Source of the DNA: Hyphomicrobiales bacterium
GTDB taxonomy: Bacteria; Pseudomonadota; Alphaproteobacteria; Rhizobiales; Rhizobiaceae
Reading direction: 5' to 3'
Assembly: GCA_900473745.1 (NCBI GenBank)
Contig: UCMW01000005.1
Location: forward strand, 205,485-269,484
Length of the DNA: 64,000 nt
The notes below the pieces were generated by a model, which was given only the letters and a program-made list of their open reading frames with translations, was not told where the DNA came from and did not search any database. Made by a program: the position numbers and the translations under genes. Each line of letters opens with the position of its first letter. The stretch's first letter is position 1. Below are positions 24,284-34,410 of this stretch, piece by piece.

Positions 24284-24603
24284 GATCCGGTTGCGCGCCC
24301 TCAAATGCACGCCGGCCAAGCCCTTCTGCGGTCATATTGGTCAGGGGTCGATGGCGCAGGGTGTCTCATTGCGGCAACGCAACCCTTACGCTGCGACGAA
24401 TGCGGCCGATTTTCCCGCTTTCATCTTGACTCCATGGGACGCCTCACGTATGCGACGCTCGACTAAAAGCGTGGGTGAACTGCGCCTTGTGTTCTTCGCA
24501 ATACGCGAAGCTGAACCGGCGGAACGAAGGTTCCGCTCCTCCGACTGGCAAAAAGACGGCCCCTCGCAAGGGGAGAGCCGGAACGAACATGAAAGGATAA
24601 ACA
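24284..24603. other. Intergenic region before rplU
   Basis: These 320 bp contain no convincing gene. They hold the rplU promoter (24426-24454) and, in the transcribed leader, a small CCCCT-CGCA-AGGGG hairpin at about 24562-24575. A regulatory leader for L21 is possible but no known leader fold could be confirmed by eye. Confidence 0.5.
24426..24454 (+). promoter_or_regulatory. Housekeeping promoter of rplU-rpmA
   Basis: TTGACT and TATGCG are separated by exactly 17 bp, a good match to the sigma-70 class in rhizobia, where the -35 box dominates. The start would be near 24461, leaving a leader of about 140 nt before rplU. Confidence 0.6.
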
Positions 24604-24918
24604 ATGTTCGCAGTCATCAAAACTGGCGGTAAGCAGTACCGCGTAATCGCCAACGACGTGCTGACCATCGAAAAGCTGGAAGCCGAAGCTGGTGCAACCA
24701 TCGAATTCACCGAGATCCTGATCGTCGGCGAAGGCGAAACAGCGACCATCGGCGCGCCCTTCGTGGCTGGCGCCAAGGTCACGGCCGAAGTTGTCGAGCA
24801 GATGCGCGGCAAGAAGGTCATCGCCTTCAAGAAGCGTCGTCGTCAGAACTCCAAGCGTTCGCGCGGCCATCGTCAGCACCACACCGTGGTGCGTATCACC
24901 GACATCGTCGCTGCCTGA
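24604..24918 (+). CDS. rplU: 50S ribosomal protein L21
   Basis: The 104-residue protein begins [14 protein letters not shown], the signature start of bacterial L21, and ends with the basic RNA-binding block [24 protein letters not shown]21 binds 23S rRNA domain V and contacts L20. It is followed after 36 bp by rpmA, the universal partner. A ribosome binding site (AAAGGA) precedes the ATG. Confidence 0.98.
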   Translation: MFAVIKTGGKQYRVIANDVLTIEKLEAEAGATIEFTEILIVGEGETATIGAPFVAGAKVTAEVVEQMRGKKVIAFKKRRRQNSKRSRGHRQHHTVVRITDIVAA

Positions 24919-24954
24919 AGCGCGTCTAAGAACAAGGTTTAAAGGAGAACTCCC

Positions 24955-25224
24955 ATGGCACACAAAAAAGCTGGCGGTTCCTCGCGCAACGGTCGCGATT
25001 CCAATTCCAAGCGCCTCGGCGTGAAGAAGTTCGGTGGCGAAGTCGTCATTCCGGGCAACATCATCGTGCGTCAGCGCGGCACCCAGTGGCATCCGGGCGC
25101 GAACGTCGGCATGGGCAAGGACCATACCATCTTTGCACTCACGGCCGGCAATGTGGACTACCGTACGAAGTCGAACGGTCGAGTCTTCGTGTCTGTAATG
25201 CCGAAAGCCGAAGCAGCGGAATAA
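24955..25224 (+). CDS. rpmA: 50S ribosomal protein L27
   Basis: The 89-residue protein begins [20 protein letters not shown], characteristic of L27, whose N-terminal tail reaches the peptidyl-transferase centre. The [14 protein letters not shown] block appears as [21 protein letters not shown] precedes the start. A strong terminator follows at 25290-25325. Confidence 0.98.
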   Translation: MAHKKAGGSSRNGRDSNSKRLGVKKFGGEVVIPGNIIVRQRGTQWHPGANVGMGKDHTIFALTAGNVDYRTKSNGRVFVSVMPKAEAAE

Positions 25225-25289
25225 GCCGGTAGCGCTCTAAAACAGCCGGCGTCTCATCGACCCGGCTGACCGCATCAGGTTCAGTCTAG

Positions 25290-25325
25290 AAAAAAGGGGA
25301 GATGGGGCGCCATCTCCCCTTTTTT
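25290..25325 (+). terminator. Strong terminator after rpmA
   Basis: A perfect 10-bp stem GGGGAGATGG / CCATCTCCCC with loop GGCG is flanked by six A and six T, so it is a classical intrinsic terminator that could act in both directions. Confidence 0.92.
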
Positions 25326-25350
25326 CTTGTCCAACGAAGGAGACTGAACC

Positions 25351-25989
25351 ATGCAAAGTCTGATGTCGAGGGATGACCAATCACGGTCACCCGAAGAACA
25401 ACCAAGGCCTGATCGGCCGAGGAGCGATTGCCCCGTCTTGTTGTCGCAAAGGCTCGTCCTGCGCGCACCTCACATCGAAGACATCGACGCCCTTGCCCAT
25501 CTCGCCAACAACGCCGCCATCGCCACCATGGTGGCGCGCATGCCGCATCCCTACACGGCGAAAGACGCGGCCGACTTCGTGCGACGCACGAATATCGGCG
25601 AGATCGGCAAGTGCGTCTATGCCATCACGAAAGCAGACAATGGCGAGTTCCTCGGTTGCTGCGCGCTAGAGCCCAATCCCGTCGACGATACGACGCTGGA
25701 ATTGGGGTATTGGCTGGGTGAACCCTATTGGAACAAGGGCTACGCGACCGAAGCGGCCCATGCACTGATCGACATGGCATTTCGTACCCGCGAATGGGTG
25801 TCTCGCATCGATGCGCGCTGCCGGGTGACCAACATCGCGTCGCGTCGCGTCATCCAGAAGTCCGGCTTCCAGTTCCAGGGCACCGGCATGGTCGGCAACC
25901 TCGCCATGGGCGGCACCGTGCCCGTCGAATGGTACAGGCTCGACCGCAAGACCTGGCTGTCGCTGAAGAGCTGGGGAGAGATGCGATGA
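25351..25989 (+). CDS. GNAT-family N-acetyltransferase (RimJ/RimL type)
   Basis: The 212-residue protein is a GNAT acetyltransferase of the Acetyltransf_3 group: SQRLVLRAPHIEDIDAL opens the fold, and the acetyl-CoA region reads YWLGEPYWNKGYATEAAHALIDMAF near residues 112-136, followed by NIASRRVIQKSGF. The acceptor is unknown; relatives acetylate ribosomal protein N-termini or small molecules. A stretch of ~30 polar residues precedes the domain. It overlaps the next GNAT gene by four bases (ATGA), so the pair is cotranslated. Confidence 0.88.
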   Translation: MQSLMSRDDQSRSPEEQPRPDRPRSDCPVLLSQRLVLRAPHIEDIDALAHLANNAAIATMVARMPHPYTAKDAADFVRRTNIGEIGKCVYAITKADNGEFLGCCALEPNPVDDTTLELGYWLGEPYWNKGYATEAAHALIDMAFRTREWVSRIDARCRVTNIASRRVIQKSGFQFQGTGMVGNLAMGGTVPVEWYRLDRKTWLSLKSWGEMR

Positions 25990-26573
25990 GCGCGATGCTG
26001 GCGGAAAGGCCCGCAATCACGCCGGCAATGCCTGGTCCTTGCCCGGTCATCGAAACCGAGCGCCTCGTCCTGCGTCCCCACCGGATGCAGGACGCGGATG
26101 CGATCGCCGCCTCGCTCGGCGATTTCAGCGTCGCCCGCATGTTGACGCGTGTGCCGGCTCCCTATGATCGCGAGGACGGTCGCGATTGGCTGAACATGGT
26201 GACATCAGGGTTGAAGCCCGACTGGCATCTCGCCCTTACGCTCGACGGCGTGCATGTCGGTGTGGTCTCCTTGGAACTGCGGCACGGCCTCTGGCACATC
26301 GGCTATTGGCTGAACCGCTTCTACTGGGGCCGCAGCCTGATGACGGAAGCAGTGGACTCAGCACTTGACCGCTTCTTCCAGCGGTTGCCGCAGGCCGAAA
26401 TCCTCGGTGGCGCCTTCGCCGACAATCCGGCCTCGCTCCGCCTGCTGGAGGCACGCGGCTTTCGGACCATTGGCGTCCGGGATGTCTTCTCCAAGGCACG
26501 CAACGCCATGGCACCGCTCGTGGAGTCGCGGCTTTCGCAGGCAGACTTTGCAGCGCGCCGTCGCAAAGCATAG
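25986..26573 (+). CDS. GNAT-family N-acetyltransferase (second of a pair)
   Basis: The 195-residue protein is a second Acetyltransf_3 enzyme: IETERLVLRPHRMQDADAI at residues ~24-42, the acetyl-CoA loop IGYWLNRFYWGRSLMTEAVDSALDRFF near residues 103-129, and DNPASLRLLEARGF after it. The usual R/Q-x-x-G-x-G/A loop is varied as WGRSLM, so cofactor binding may be atypical. It starts in an ATGA overlap with the first enzyme and probably arose by duplication, given the similar order of motifs. Substrate unknown. Confidence 0.87.
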   Translation: MSAMLAERPAITPAMPGPCPVIETERLVLRPHRMQDADAIAASLGDFSVARMLTRVPAPYDREDGRDWLNMVTSGLKPDWHLALTLDGVHVGVVSLELRHGLWHIGYWLNRFYWGRSLMTEAVDSALDRFFQRLPQAEILGGAFADNPASLRLLEARGFRTIGVRDVFSKARNAMAPLVESRLSQADFAARRRKA

Positions 26574-26606
26574 CCGACAATGCTCCGGGCGCTCACCGCC
26601 CGGAGC

Positions 26607-27467
26607 TCAACCCTCCGCCAAATCGACCCAGACCGGAAAATGGTCGGAGCCGAAGGCGGAAATGTCCACCCGGCAGGTCTTCAGACGATGGACGAGACCT
26701 CCACTGACGAAACAATAGTCCAGATGCATCCGCAACCCATCTTCGCTGATCCAGCTGTAGCCGTCCAACGGGCGGGCCTTCAGGTACGCTTCGGCATCCG
26801 TCGGATAGCCGGTGCGCGGCGCGCGCCCGTAATAAGCGTCGTTCCGCCCGACCATCGCGATGTATTCCGGACTTTCCGGCTCCATGTTGAAGTCGCCCAT
26901 AACAAGGAATTCCAACGGCAGCGGCGGATCCGCCACGGCAAATTCCACGGCTCCGGTCAACGCGCCGCCCTCCTCCAGAAAGCCGAAGGCACGGTCCTTG
27001 AGAAAGGCGATCTGCGCCAGCCGCTCGTCCGGCGAAACATGGTCGAGGTGAACGGAGTAAACGCGCAAGGCTCCGCCCGGCGCATCGATGACGGTTTCCA
27101 GCGCCCCACGCTGAAGGTTGAGCTTGTCGAATGTCCGGTTGCGCGGAAGCAGCAGGTTGCGGCTGGCACGGATCGGATAGCGCGACAGCACCATGTTGCC
27201 GAACTGGAACCGCCGCTCGCGAAGGCGCCCGTCGATCATCGCGCGGTCGACCAGCACGTCGCAAGCGGGACCGAAGGCAGTGAAGTAGTCGGGAAAGAGC
27301 GCGGAAAAGGTCTCCACCAGATCGGCATAGTCATTCCGGCTATAGCCCCGGGTGACCTCCTGCAGCGCGATCACATCCGCGTCGCGCATGCTCTCGGCGA
27401 TACGGTCAGGGTCGAAACGCCCGTCCTGGCCGAAGCCATACTGGATGTTGTAGCTCACGAACTTCAC
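26607..27467 (-). CDS. Endonuclease/exonuclease/phosphatase family protein
   Basis: The 286-residue protein has the DNase I-like (EEP) fold. Its catalytic motifs are in order: SYNIQYG at the N-terminus, VIALQEVTRGY (metal Glu) near residue 37, YSVHLDHVS, MGDFNMEPES near residue 175 and the final SDHFPVWVDL with the catalytic Asp-His. There is no signal peptide. Family members act on nucleic acids, phosphoinositides or other phosphodiesters; the substrate here is unknown. It is divergent to obgE with an 86-bp gap and convergent with the GNAT pair. Confidence 0.87.
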   Translation of the reverse strand: MKFVSYNIQYGFGQDGRFDPDRIAESMRDADVIALQEVTRGYSRNDYADLVETFSALFPDYFTAFGPACDVLVDRAMIDGRLRERRFQFGNMVLSRYPIRASRNLLLPRNRTFDKLNLQRGALETVIDAPGGALRVYSVHLDHVSPDERLAQIAFLKDRAFGFLEEGGALTGAVEFAVADPPLPLEFLVMGDFNMEPESPEYIAMVGRNDAYYGRAPRTGYPTDAEAYLKARPLDGYSWISEDGLRMHLDYCFVSGGLVHRLKTCRVDISAFGSDHFPVWVDLAEG

Positions 27468-27474
27468 GATAAAC

Positions 27475-28641
<1,167 letters not shown>

Positions 28642-28642
<1 letters not shown>

Positions 28643-29817
28643 TGGGAACCAGGCTCCGTTCGCTCTCCCGCGTCAAGCGTGTCGTCATCAAGATCGGCTC
28701 CGCTCTGCTGGTCGATCGGGGCTCCGGTATTCGCAAGCAGTGGCTGGATGCGATCTGTGACGATATCGCAGCCCTGAAGGCGCGCGGCACGGATGTGCTG
28801 GTCGTATCCTCCGGTGCCATCGCGCTCGGCCGCACCGTGCTCGACATGCCCTCGGGCGCCCTCAAGCTCGAAGAGAGCCAGGCCTGTGCCGCGGTCGGCC
28901 AGATCGCGCTCGCCCGCTATTGGTCGGAGAGCCTGTCGCGCCATCAGATCGTCGCCGGCCAGGTCCTGCTGACGCTGGGCGATACGGAAGAACGCCGCCG
29001 CTATCTGAACGCGCGTGCGACGCTGAACCAGCTGCTGAAGATCGGCGCTGTGCCGATCATCAACGAGAACGACACGGTCGCGACCACCGAAATCCGCTAC
29101 GGCGACAACGATCGGCTTGCCGCACGCGTCGCCACCATGGCGGGCGCCGACCTGCTCGTGCTGCTGTCGGACATCGATGGTCTCTATACCGCCCCGCCGC
29201 ATCTCGATCCGAACGCCCTGTTTCTGGAGACGATCGAAGAGATCACGCCGGCGATCGAGGCCATGGCCGGTGGTGCCGCCTCGGAACTATCGCGTGGCGG
29301 CATGCGCACCAAGATCGACGCAGGCAAAATCGCAACAAGCGCCGGCTGTGCCATGATCATCGCCTCGGGGAAAACGATGAACCCGCTGTCCGCCATAGAA
29401 AACGGCGCAAGACATTCCTGGTTCGCCGCGTCCAAATCTCCGGTCACGGCACGCAAAACCTGGATCGCCGGTCAATTGCAGCCGGCCGGCACCCTTCAGG
29501 TCGACAACGGAGCCGAAGGCGCACTGCGCTCCGGCAAAAGCCTGCTGCCGGCCGGCGTCCGATCCGTATCCGGTGCCTTCCATCGCGGCGACACCGTTTC
29601 CATCGTCACGACCGAGGGGCGCGAGATCGCGCGTGGCCTCGCGGGTTACGACGCAGACGAAGCGCGACGGATCTGCGGTCGCAAATCCAACGAAATCGAG
29701 AAAATCCTCGGTTATGCCGGCCGCGCCGCCATGATCCATCGAGACGACCTCGTGATGACCGAACTCGGACAGCGGGATGCCGCAGCCGCAGACCGGAAGG
29801 ATGCAGCCCATGCTTGA
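28642..29817 (+). CDS. proB: Glutamate 5-kinase
   Basis: The 391-residue enzyme phosphorylates glutamate, the first step of proline synthesis. It has an amino-acid kinase domain ([11 protein letters not shown] near residue 15, INENDTVAT near residue 138, [11 protein letters not shown]) and a C-terminal PUA domain from ~290. The start overlaps the obgE stop (TGATG) and the end overlaps proA by eight bases, so obgE, proB and proA are one operon. Feedback control by proline is typical of the family. Confidence 0.96.
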
Positions 29818-31093
29818 TACCGTGTCGAACCAGAATTCCGTCGAAGGCCTGATGCTGGATATCGGTCGACGCGCCCGCGCGGCCGCACGCCCCCTGGCGA
29901 TCGCCTCGACCGAGGCCAAGAACAAGGCGCTCTTGGCCATGGCCGATGCGCTCACTTCCGCCGAAGCAGACATCCTCGCCGCCAATGCGATCGACCTGAA
30001 GAATGCAGCAGAGGCAGGCGTCGCCGCCTCCTTTATCGACCGCCTGACCCTGAATTCCGCCCGCGTCGCAGCCATCGCCCAGTCGATGCGCGAGATTGCT
30101 GAATTGCAGGATCCCGTCGGATCCATCATCGCCGAATGGGATCGCCCCAACGGCCTGCATATCGAGCGCGTCCGCACGCCGCTTGGTGTCATCGGCGTCA
30201 TCTATGAGAGCCGGCCGAACGTGACAGCCGATGCCGGTGCGCTGTGCCTCAAGGCCGGCAATGCCGTCATCCTGCGCGGTGGCTCTGATTCCGCCAATTC
30301 TTCGCGTCTCATTCATGCCTGCCTGGTGAAGGGCCTCGTTGCGGCCGGCCTGCCCGCCGATGCGATCCAGCTCGTGCCGACCACCGATCGAGCCGCTGTG
30401 GGGGCGCTTCTTTCCGGGCTCGACGGATCGGTTGACGTGATTGTTCCGCGTGGCGGCAAAAGCCTCGTTGCGCGCGTCCAGCAGGAAGCGCGCGTGCCGG
30501 TCTTCGCCCATCTCGAAGGCCTGTGCCATGTCTATGTCGATGGCTCTGCCGACCTCGACATGGCCAAGAAGATCGTCGTCAACGCCAAGATGCGCCGCAC
30601 CGGTATCTGCGGCTCGGCCGAAACCCTGCTCGTCGACAGCGCCGCCATCGCCACCCACCTGCAGCCGCTGATCGAAGCGCTGACGGACGCCGGTTGTGAA
30701 GTCCGAGCCTCGGCTACCGTGCTGCGCATCATTCCAGGCCTCAAGGCGGCGACCGACGAGGACTGGCGCACCGAATATCTCGACGCGATCATTTCCGTTG
30801 CCGTGGTCGACGGAATAACCGGCGCGATCGATCACATCGCCCGCTATTCGTCGAACCACACGGAAGCGGTGATCGCCGAAGATCCAGACGTCGTTGAGCG
30901 CTTCTTCAACGAAATCGATTCGGCCATCCTGCTGCACAACGCCTCGACGCAATTCGCAGACGGTGGCGAGTTCGGCATGGGCGGCGAAATCGGCATTGCC
31001 ACCGGCAAGATGCATGCGCGCGGGCCTGTGGGCGTAGAGCAGCTGACTTCCTTCAAATATCGCGTCCGCGGCAACGGCCAGGTCCGTCCCTGA
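29810..31093 (+). CDS. proA: Gamma-glutamyl phosphate reductase
   Basis: The 427-residue enzyme reduces gamma-glutamyl phosphate with NADPH in proline synthesis. Visible hallmarks are [21 protein letters not shown] near residue 115, the catalytic cysteine segment [16 protein letters not shown] near residue 265 and [29 protein letters not shown] near the end. The frame is open slightly upstream; I start at the ATG overlapping the last codons of proB, which gives the usual length. Confidence 0.96.
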   Translation: MLDTVSNQNSVEGLMLDIGRRARAAARPLAIASTEAKNKALLAMADALTSAEADILAANAIDLKNAAEAGVAASFIDRLTLNSARVAAIAQSMREIAELQDPVGSIIAEWDRPNGLHIERVRTPLGVIGVIYESRPNVTADAGALCLKAGNAVILRGGSDSANSSRLIHACLVKGLVAAGLPADAIQLVPTTDRAAVGALLSGLDGSVDVIVPRGGKSLVARVQQEARVPVFAHLEGLCHVYVDGSADLDMAKKIVVNAKMRRTGICGSAETLLVDSAAIATHLQPLIEALTDAGCEVRASATVLRIIPGLKAATDEDWRTEYLDAIISVAVVDGITGAIDHIARYSSNHTEAVIAEDPDVVERFFNEIDSAILLHNASTQFADGGEFGMGGEIGIATGKMHARGPVGVEQLTSFKYRVRGNGQVRP

Positions 31094-31130
31094 CGTGGCG
31101 GAAGCGGCACTCGCCCATCGCCATACCGTG

Positions 31131-31721
31131 ATGCCACATGTCGAACGTGGCATGGTGGTCGGTCTCTTCGGCGGTTCCTTCAACCCGCCGCATCCGGGAC
31201 ACCTGCTTGTGGCCGAGATCGCCCTGCGGCGCCTCGGCCTCGACCAGCTGTGGTGGCTGGTAACACCCGGCAATCCGCTGAAGAACCAGAAGGAGCTGGC
31301 ACCGCTTGCCGAACGCCTCGCCGCCTGCGAAGCGCTGGCTGGAGATCCACGGATCAAGGTGACGGCATTCGAGAGGACACTGGCCACGAGCTATACGGCG
31401 AGAACTCTCGAATTCATCCGCTCCCGCAATCCGCATGTGCATTTCATCTGGATCATGGGTGCCGACAATCTTGCCGGTTTCCATCGCTGGCAACGCTGGC
31501 AGAAGATTGCGACCACCTTCCCGATCGCCGTGATCGACCGCCCCGGCTCGACGCTCGCCTATCTCTCGTCGAAGATGGCGCGCACCTTCGATTTCGCGCG
31601 GGTCGATGAGGAAGATGCCGGTGTGCTCTGGCAGAAGCGGGCACCGGCCTGGACCTTTATCCACGGGCCGCGCTCGACGCTGAGCTCGTCTGCACTCCGG
31701 GCTGCAGCGAACAGGTCCTGA
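31131..31721 (+). CDS. nadD: Nicotinate-nucleotide adenylyltransferase
   Basis: The 196-residue enzyme adenylylates nicotinate mononucleotide in NAD synthesis. The nucleotidyltransferase motif GLFGGSFNPPHPGH lies near residues 11-24 and the second motif, SSSALRAAANRS (the ISST-x-x-R equivalent), is close to the end. The start is uncertain: a GTG at 31095, right behind the proA stop, would add 12 residues, while the ATG at 31131 gives the usual rhizobial start MPHVERGMVVGLFGG. No strong ribosome binding site supports either. It lies in the conserved proB-proA-nadD-rsfS-rlmH order. Confidence 0.9.
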   Translation: MPHVERGMVVGLFGGSFNPPHPGHLLVAEIALRRLGLDQLWWLVTPGNPLKNQKELAPLAERLAACEALAGDPRIKVTAFERTLATSYTARTLEFIRSRNPHVHFIWIMGADNLAGFHRWQRWQKIATTFPIAVIDRPGSTLAYLSSKMARTFDFARVDEEDAGVLWQKRAPAWTFIHGPRSTLSSSALRAAANRS

Positions 31722-31853
31722 TCGCGAACAGTTTGAATGAGCCGCGACAACCGTGTCTTGAAAGATTCGTGGATCGATGCCACCTTTTAGCTGCGATCCG
31801 AGTTATGAGAATCGCAGACGTGCTGTTCTGTTTTGCCAAGGAAAGGACGAACT

Positions 31854-32264
31854 CTGACAACAGTACACACCAAGGGACGCGCTTCCCGCGTAATCCCGAA
31901 GAGCATGGAACGTGGCGCCGATGCTGCAGCCCGTGCGCTTGAGCTGGTCCTCGCAAGCCTCGAGGACTCGAAGGCAGAAGACATCGTCTCCATCGACATT
32001 GCCGGAAAATCGGCGCTGGGCGACTACATGGTGGTCGTATCCGGACGCTCGAACCGTCATGTCTCGGCGATCAGCGAACATCTCATTTCCGACTTGAAGG
32101 ACGAAGGCATGGGCTCCGCCCGCGTCGAAGGCCTGGAGAACGGCGATTGGGTCCTGATCGACACAGGAGACATCATCGTGCATGTGTTCCGTCCCGAAAT
32201 CCGCGAGGTCTACAACTTGGAAAGGATGTGGGCCACTCCGGACATCGAGGATCGCCTGCACTGA
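31854..32264 (+). CDS. rsfS: Ribosome silencing factor RsfS, probable CTG start
   Basis: The 136-residue protein binds L14 on the 50S subunit and blocks subunit joining in starvation. The RsfS domain is plain: SLEDSKAEDIVSIDIAGKSALGDYMVVVSGRSNRHVSAI and VLIDTGDIIVHVFRPEIREVYNLERMW. There is no ATG near the expected N-terminus. A very good ribosome binding site (AAGGAAAGGA, 31838-31847) stands six bases before CTG-ACA-ACA-GTA-CAC, so CTG at 31854 is the likely start. A TTG at 31833 lies before the ribosome binding site, and the first ATG (31905) would cut 17 residues. Confidence 0.92.
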   Translation: MTTVHTKGRASRVIPKSMERGADAAARALELVLASLEDSKAEDIVSIDIAGKSALGDYMVVVSGRSNRHVSAISEHLISDLKDEGMGSARVEGLENGDWVLIDTGDIIVHVFRPEIREVYNLERMWATPDIEDRLH

Positions 32265-32367
32265 AAACGGCCGGCCGTCCGTCGGACGGTCCCGAAGCCG
32301 GATTGACACGGCGGGGCTCTTCCTGCCGATAGAGATGGTTTTGTGACCTGAAAATGGGACTGCCCGC

Positions 32368-32850
32368 ATGAAAATTGGCATCTATGCCGTTGGCCGGCTG
32401 AAAGCCGGACCAGAGAAGGAACTTGCGTCCCGCTATCTGGACCGTTTCGCCAAGGCCGGACCGCAATGCGGCCTCGAATTCACGCGCTCGGTGGAGCTGA
32501 ATGAAAGCCGCGCCGGCAATGCCGACACGAGAAAGCGCGAGGAAGCCCAAGAGCTTTCCCGCCTAATCCCCGACGGCGCGCTGATTGTCGTCCTCGACGA
32601 GCGCGGCAAGGCATTCGACAGCGCCGAGTTTGCGAAATTCGTCGGCGACGCTGCCGACAACGGCCAGCGCGACATGGCTTTTGTCATCGGTGGCGCAGAT
32701 GGCATCGACCCGGAGCTGCGCGATCGCGCTCGCCTCGTCCTCAATCTCGGCAAGCTCACCTGGCCGCACCAACTCGTGCGCATTCTGGTCGCCGAGCAAC
32801 TCTATCGGGCCGTGACCATCCTGACGGGGCACCCCTATCACCGCGTTTGA
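32368..32850 (+). CDS. rlmH: 23S rRNA (pseudouridine1915-N3)-methyltransferase RlmH
   Basis: The 160-residue SPOUT methyltransferase modifies pseudouridine 1915 in helix 69 of 23S rRNA. It starts MKIGIYAVGRLK and shows the knotted cofactor site: VVLDERGKAFDSAEFA, FVIGGADGIDP and the C-terminal LTWPHQLVRILVAEQLYRA followed by GHPYHRV. Family length is matched exactly. It is followed after 81 bp by the EnvC-like gene. Confidence 0.96.
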   Translation: MKIGIYAVGRLKAGPEKELASRYLDRFAKAGPQCGLEFTRSVELNESRAGNADTRKREEAQELSRLIPDGALIVVLDERGKAFDSAEFAKFVGDAADNGQRDMAFVIGGADGIDPELRDRARLVLNLGKLTWPHQLVRILVAEQLYRAVTILTGHPYHRV

Positions 32851-32931
32851 GCCGAAGATGCCGATCCGCAAGGCAGTGCTTTGCCTTGTGCGCAAATCAG
32901 CGTATTTTCGCGGCCGAACCGGATAAAGCCC

Positions 32932-34410
32932 TTGCCCATTGTCGCCAGAGATACAGCAGCCGTCATTGAAGGCCGCCGCCACAAGGCCGGCCTGGCGATA
33001 GCTTGCTTGATCGGCAGCCTCCTGGCTTCGGCTTCGCCGATTTCAACCCGAGCCCAGCAGGCCCCGGCAGCAGCCTCTGGCACGACAACGGGATCGCTGC
33101 CGACGACCGTGGCTCAGACCGGCGACCGTGTGGTCGCGGAGCCGGCGCCAGATCCGGCGCTCGAACTGCGCTCCAAACGCGATCAGGTCAGCGCCGAACT
33201 GCAGGCCATCGCGTCCAGCATGAAACTGTCGGAAGAAAAGACGACAGAACTGCAGAAAAGCATCGACGATCTCGAGAAGACCTCGGAGAGCCTGAAGACG
33301 GCCCTGATCGAGTCTGCCCAGCGGCGCAAGGATATCGAGAAGCAGATCAGCGAAGGCGAGAAGCGTCTGGCCGATATCGGCCTGCGTGAGGACAATATCC
33401 GAGCCTCGTTCCGGGAACGTCGGTCGATGCTGGCTGAGGTTTTGGCAGCCCTCCAGCGCATGGGACGAAACCCGCCGCCCGCCCTTCTCGTCAGCCCCGA
33501 GGACGCCTTGGGCTCCGTGCGCACCGCGATCCTGCTCGGCGCAGTCGTACCCGGGATCCGCCACGAGACGGACAAGCTGGCCGCTGATCTCGAAGAGTTG
33601 ATCGCGCTCCGCGACGCCGGAAAAAAGGAAATGGATGGCATGGTTGCCGCCATTGCCAACCGCCAGGAAGAAGAGCGGCGGATGGACTTGCTGGTGGCGG
33701 AGAACGAGAGGCTCGCCCGCACCAACTCCCTCCAGCTTCAGGCCGAACGCAAGCAATCAGAGGCACTTGCCGAGCGTGCCACGACGATGGAAGCGCTCAT
33801 CCGTTCGCTCGAAAACGAGATCACCTCGGTCCGTCAGGCGGCCGAGCTTGCCCGGGCTGAAGAGGAAAAACGAAGCCAGATGAGCGAGGAGCAGCGGGCC
33901 CGCGCCCTGGAGCTTGCGCAGTCTGGACTGCCCGATAAAAACCGCATTGCGCCAGCATATCCGTTCAATGATCTGAAGCAGAAACTGGAATTGCCGGTTG
34001 CCGGCGAAACCCTGCGGCAGTTCGGTGATCCGGACGGAACAGGCCACCAGGCTCAGGGCGTCGTTATTGCCTCACAGCCCGGCGCGCTCGTGACCGCACC
34101 GGCGGATGCATGGGTGGTGTTTGCTGGAAATTTCCGAAGCTACGGCCAGATGATCATTCTGAACACGGGCGACGGCTATCACATGGTACTGTCCGGCATG
34201 GACCGGATCAGCACCAGTCAAGGCAAGTTCGTGCTCTCCGGGGAGCCTCTGGCGACCATGGGTGAGAAAAGAGTGGCGAGCGCCATCGCTTTGGCGCTGG
34301 AAACCGATCGGCCAACACTTTACATTGAACTTCGGAAAGACGGTAAACCGGTTGATTCCCGTCCCTGGTGGGCCGGAGGCGATTCTGGAAAGGCACAGAA
34401 TGATACGTAG
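32932..34410 (+). CDS. envC: Murein hydrolase activator EnvC-like (degenerate LytM/M23)
   Basis: The 492-residue protein has a hydrophobic signal segment at about residues 20-40, a Thr/Pro-rich stretch, a long coiled coil (~70-330) and a C-terminal LytM/M23 domain. The peptidase HxxxD and HxH zinc motifs are absent (GHQAQGVVIAS and LYIELRKDGKP instead), so it should activate amidases rather than cleave murein, as EnvC does. No ATG precedes the signal; TTG at 32932 is my choice, TTG at 32881 is an alternative. Its end overlaps ctpA by 11 bases, so septal murein hydrolysis and the processing protease are coexpressed. Confidence 0.88.
   Translation: MPIVARDTAAVIEGRRHKAGLAIACLIGSLLASASPISTRAQQAPAAASGTTTGSLPTTVAQTGDRVVAEPAPDPALELRSKRDQVSAELQAIASSMKLSEEKTTELQKSIDDLEKTSESLKTALIESAQRRKDIEKQISEGEKRLADIGLREDNIRASFRERRSMLAEVLAALQRMGRNPPPALLVSPEDALGSVRTAILLGAVVPGIRHETDKLAADLEELIALRDAGKKEMDGMVAAIANRQEEERRMDLLVAENERLARTNSLQLQAERKQSEALAERATTMEALIRSLENEITSVRQAAELARAEEEKRSQMSEEQRARALELAQSGLPDKNRIAPAYPFNDLKQKLELPVAGETLRQFGDPDGTGHQAQGVVIASQPGALVTAPADAWVVFAGNFRSYGQMIILNTGDGYHMVLSGMDRISTSQGKFVLSGEPLATMGEKRVASAIALALETDRPTLYIELRKDGKPVDSRPWWAGGDSGKAQNDT

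Noticed and set aside
24460..24603. A structured L21 leader RNA
   Set aside because: A small CCCCT-CGCA-AGGGG hairpin is present, but I could not match any known ribosomal leader fold by eye, so it is only mentioned in the intergenic entry.
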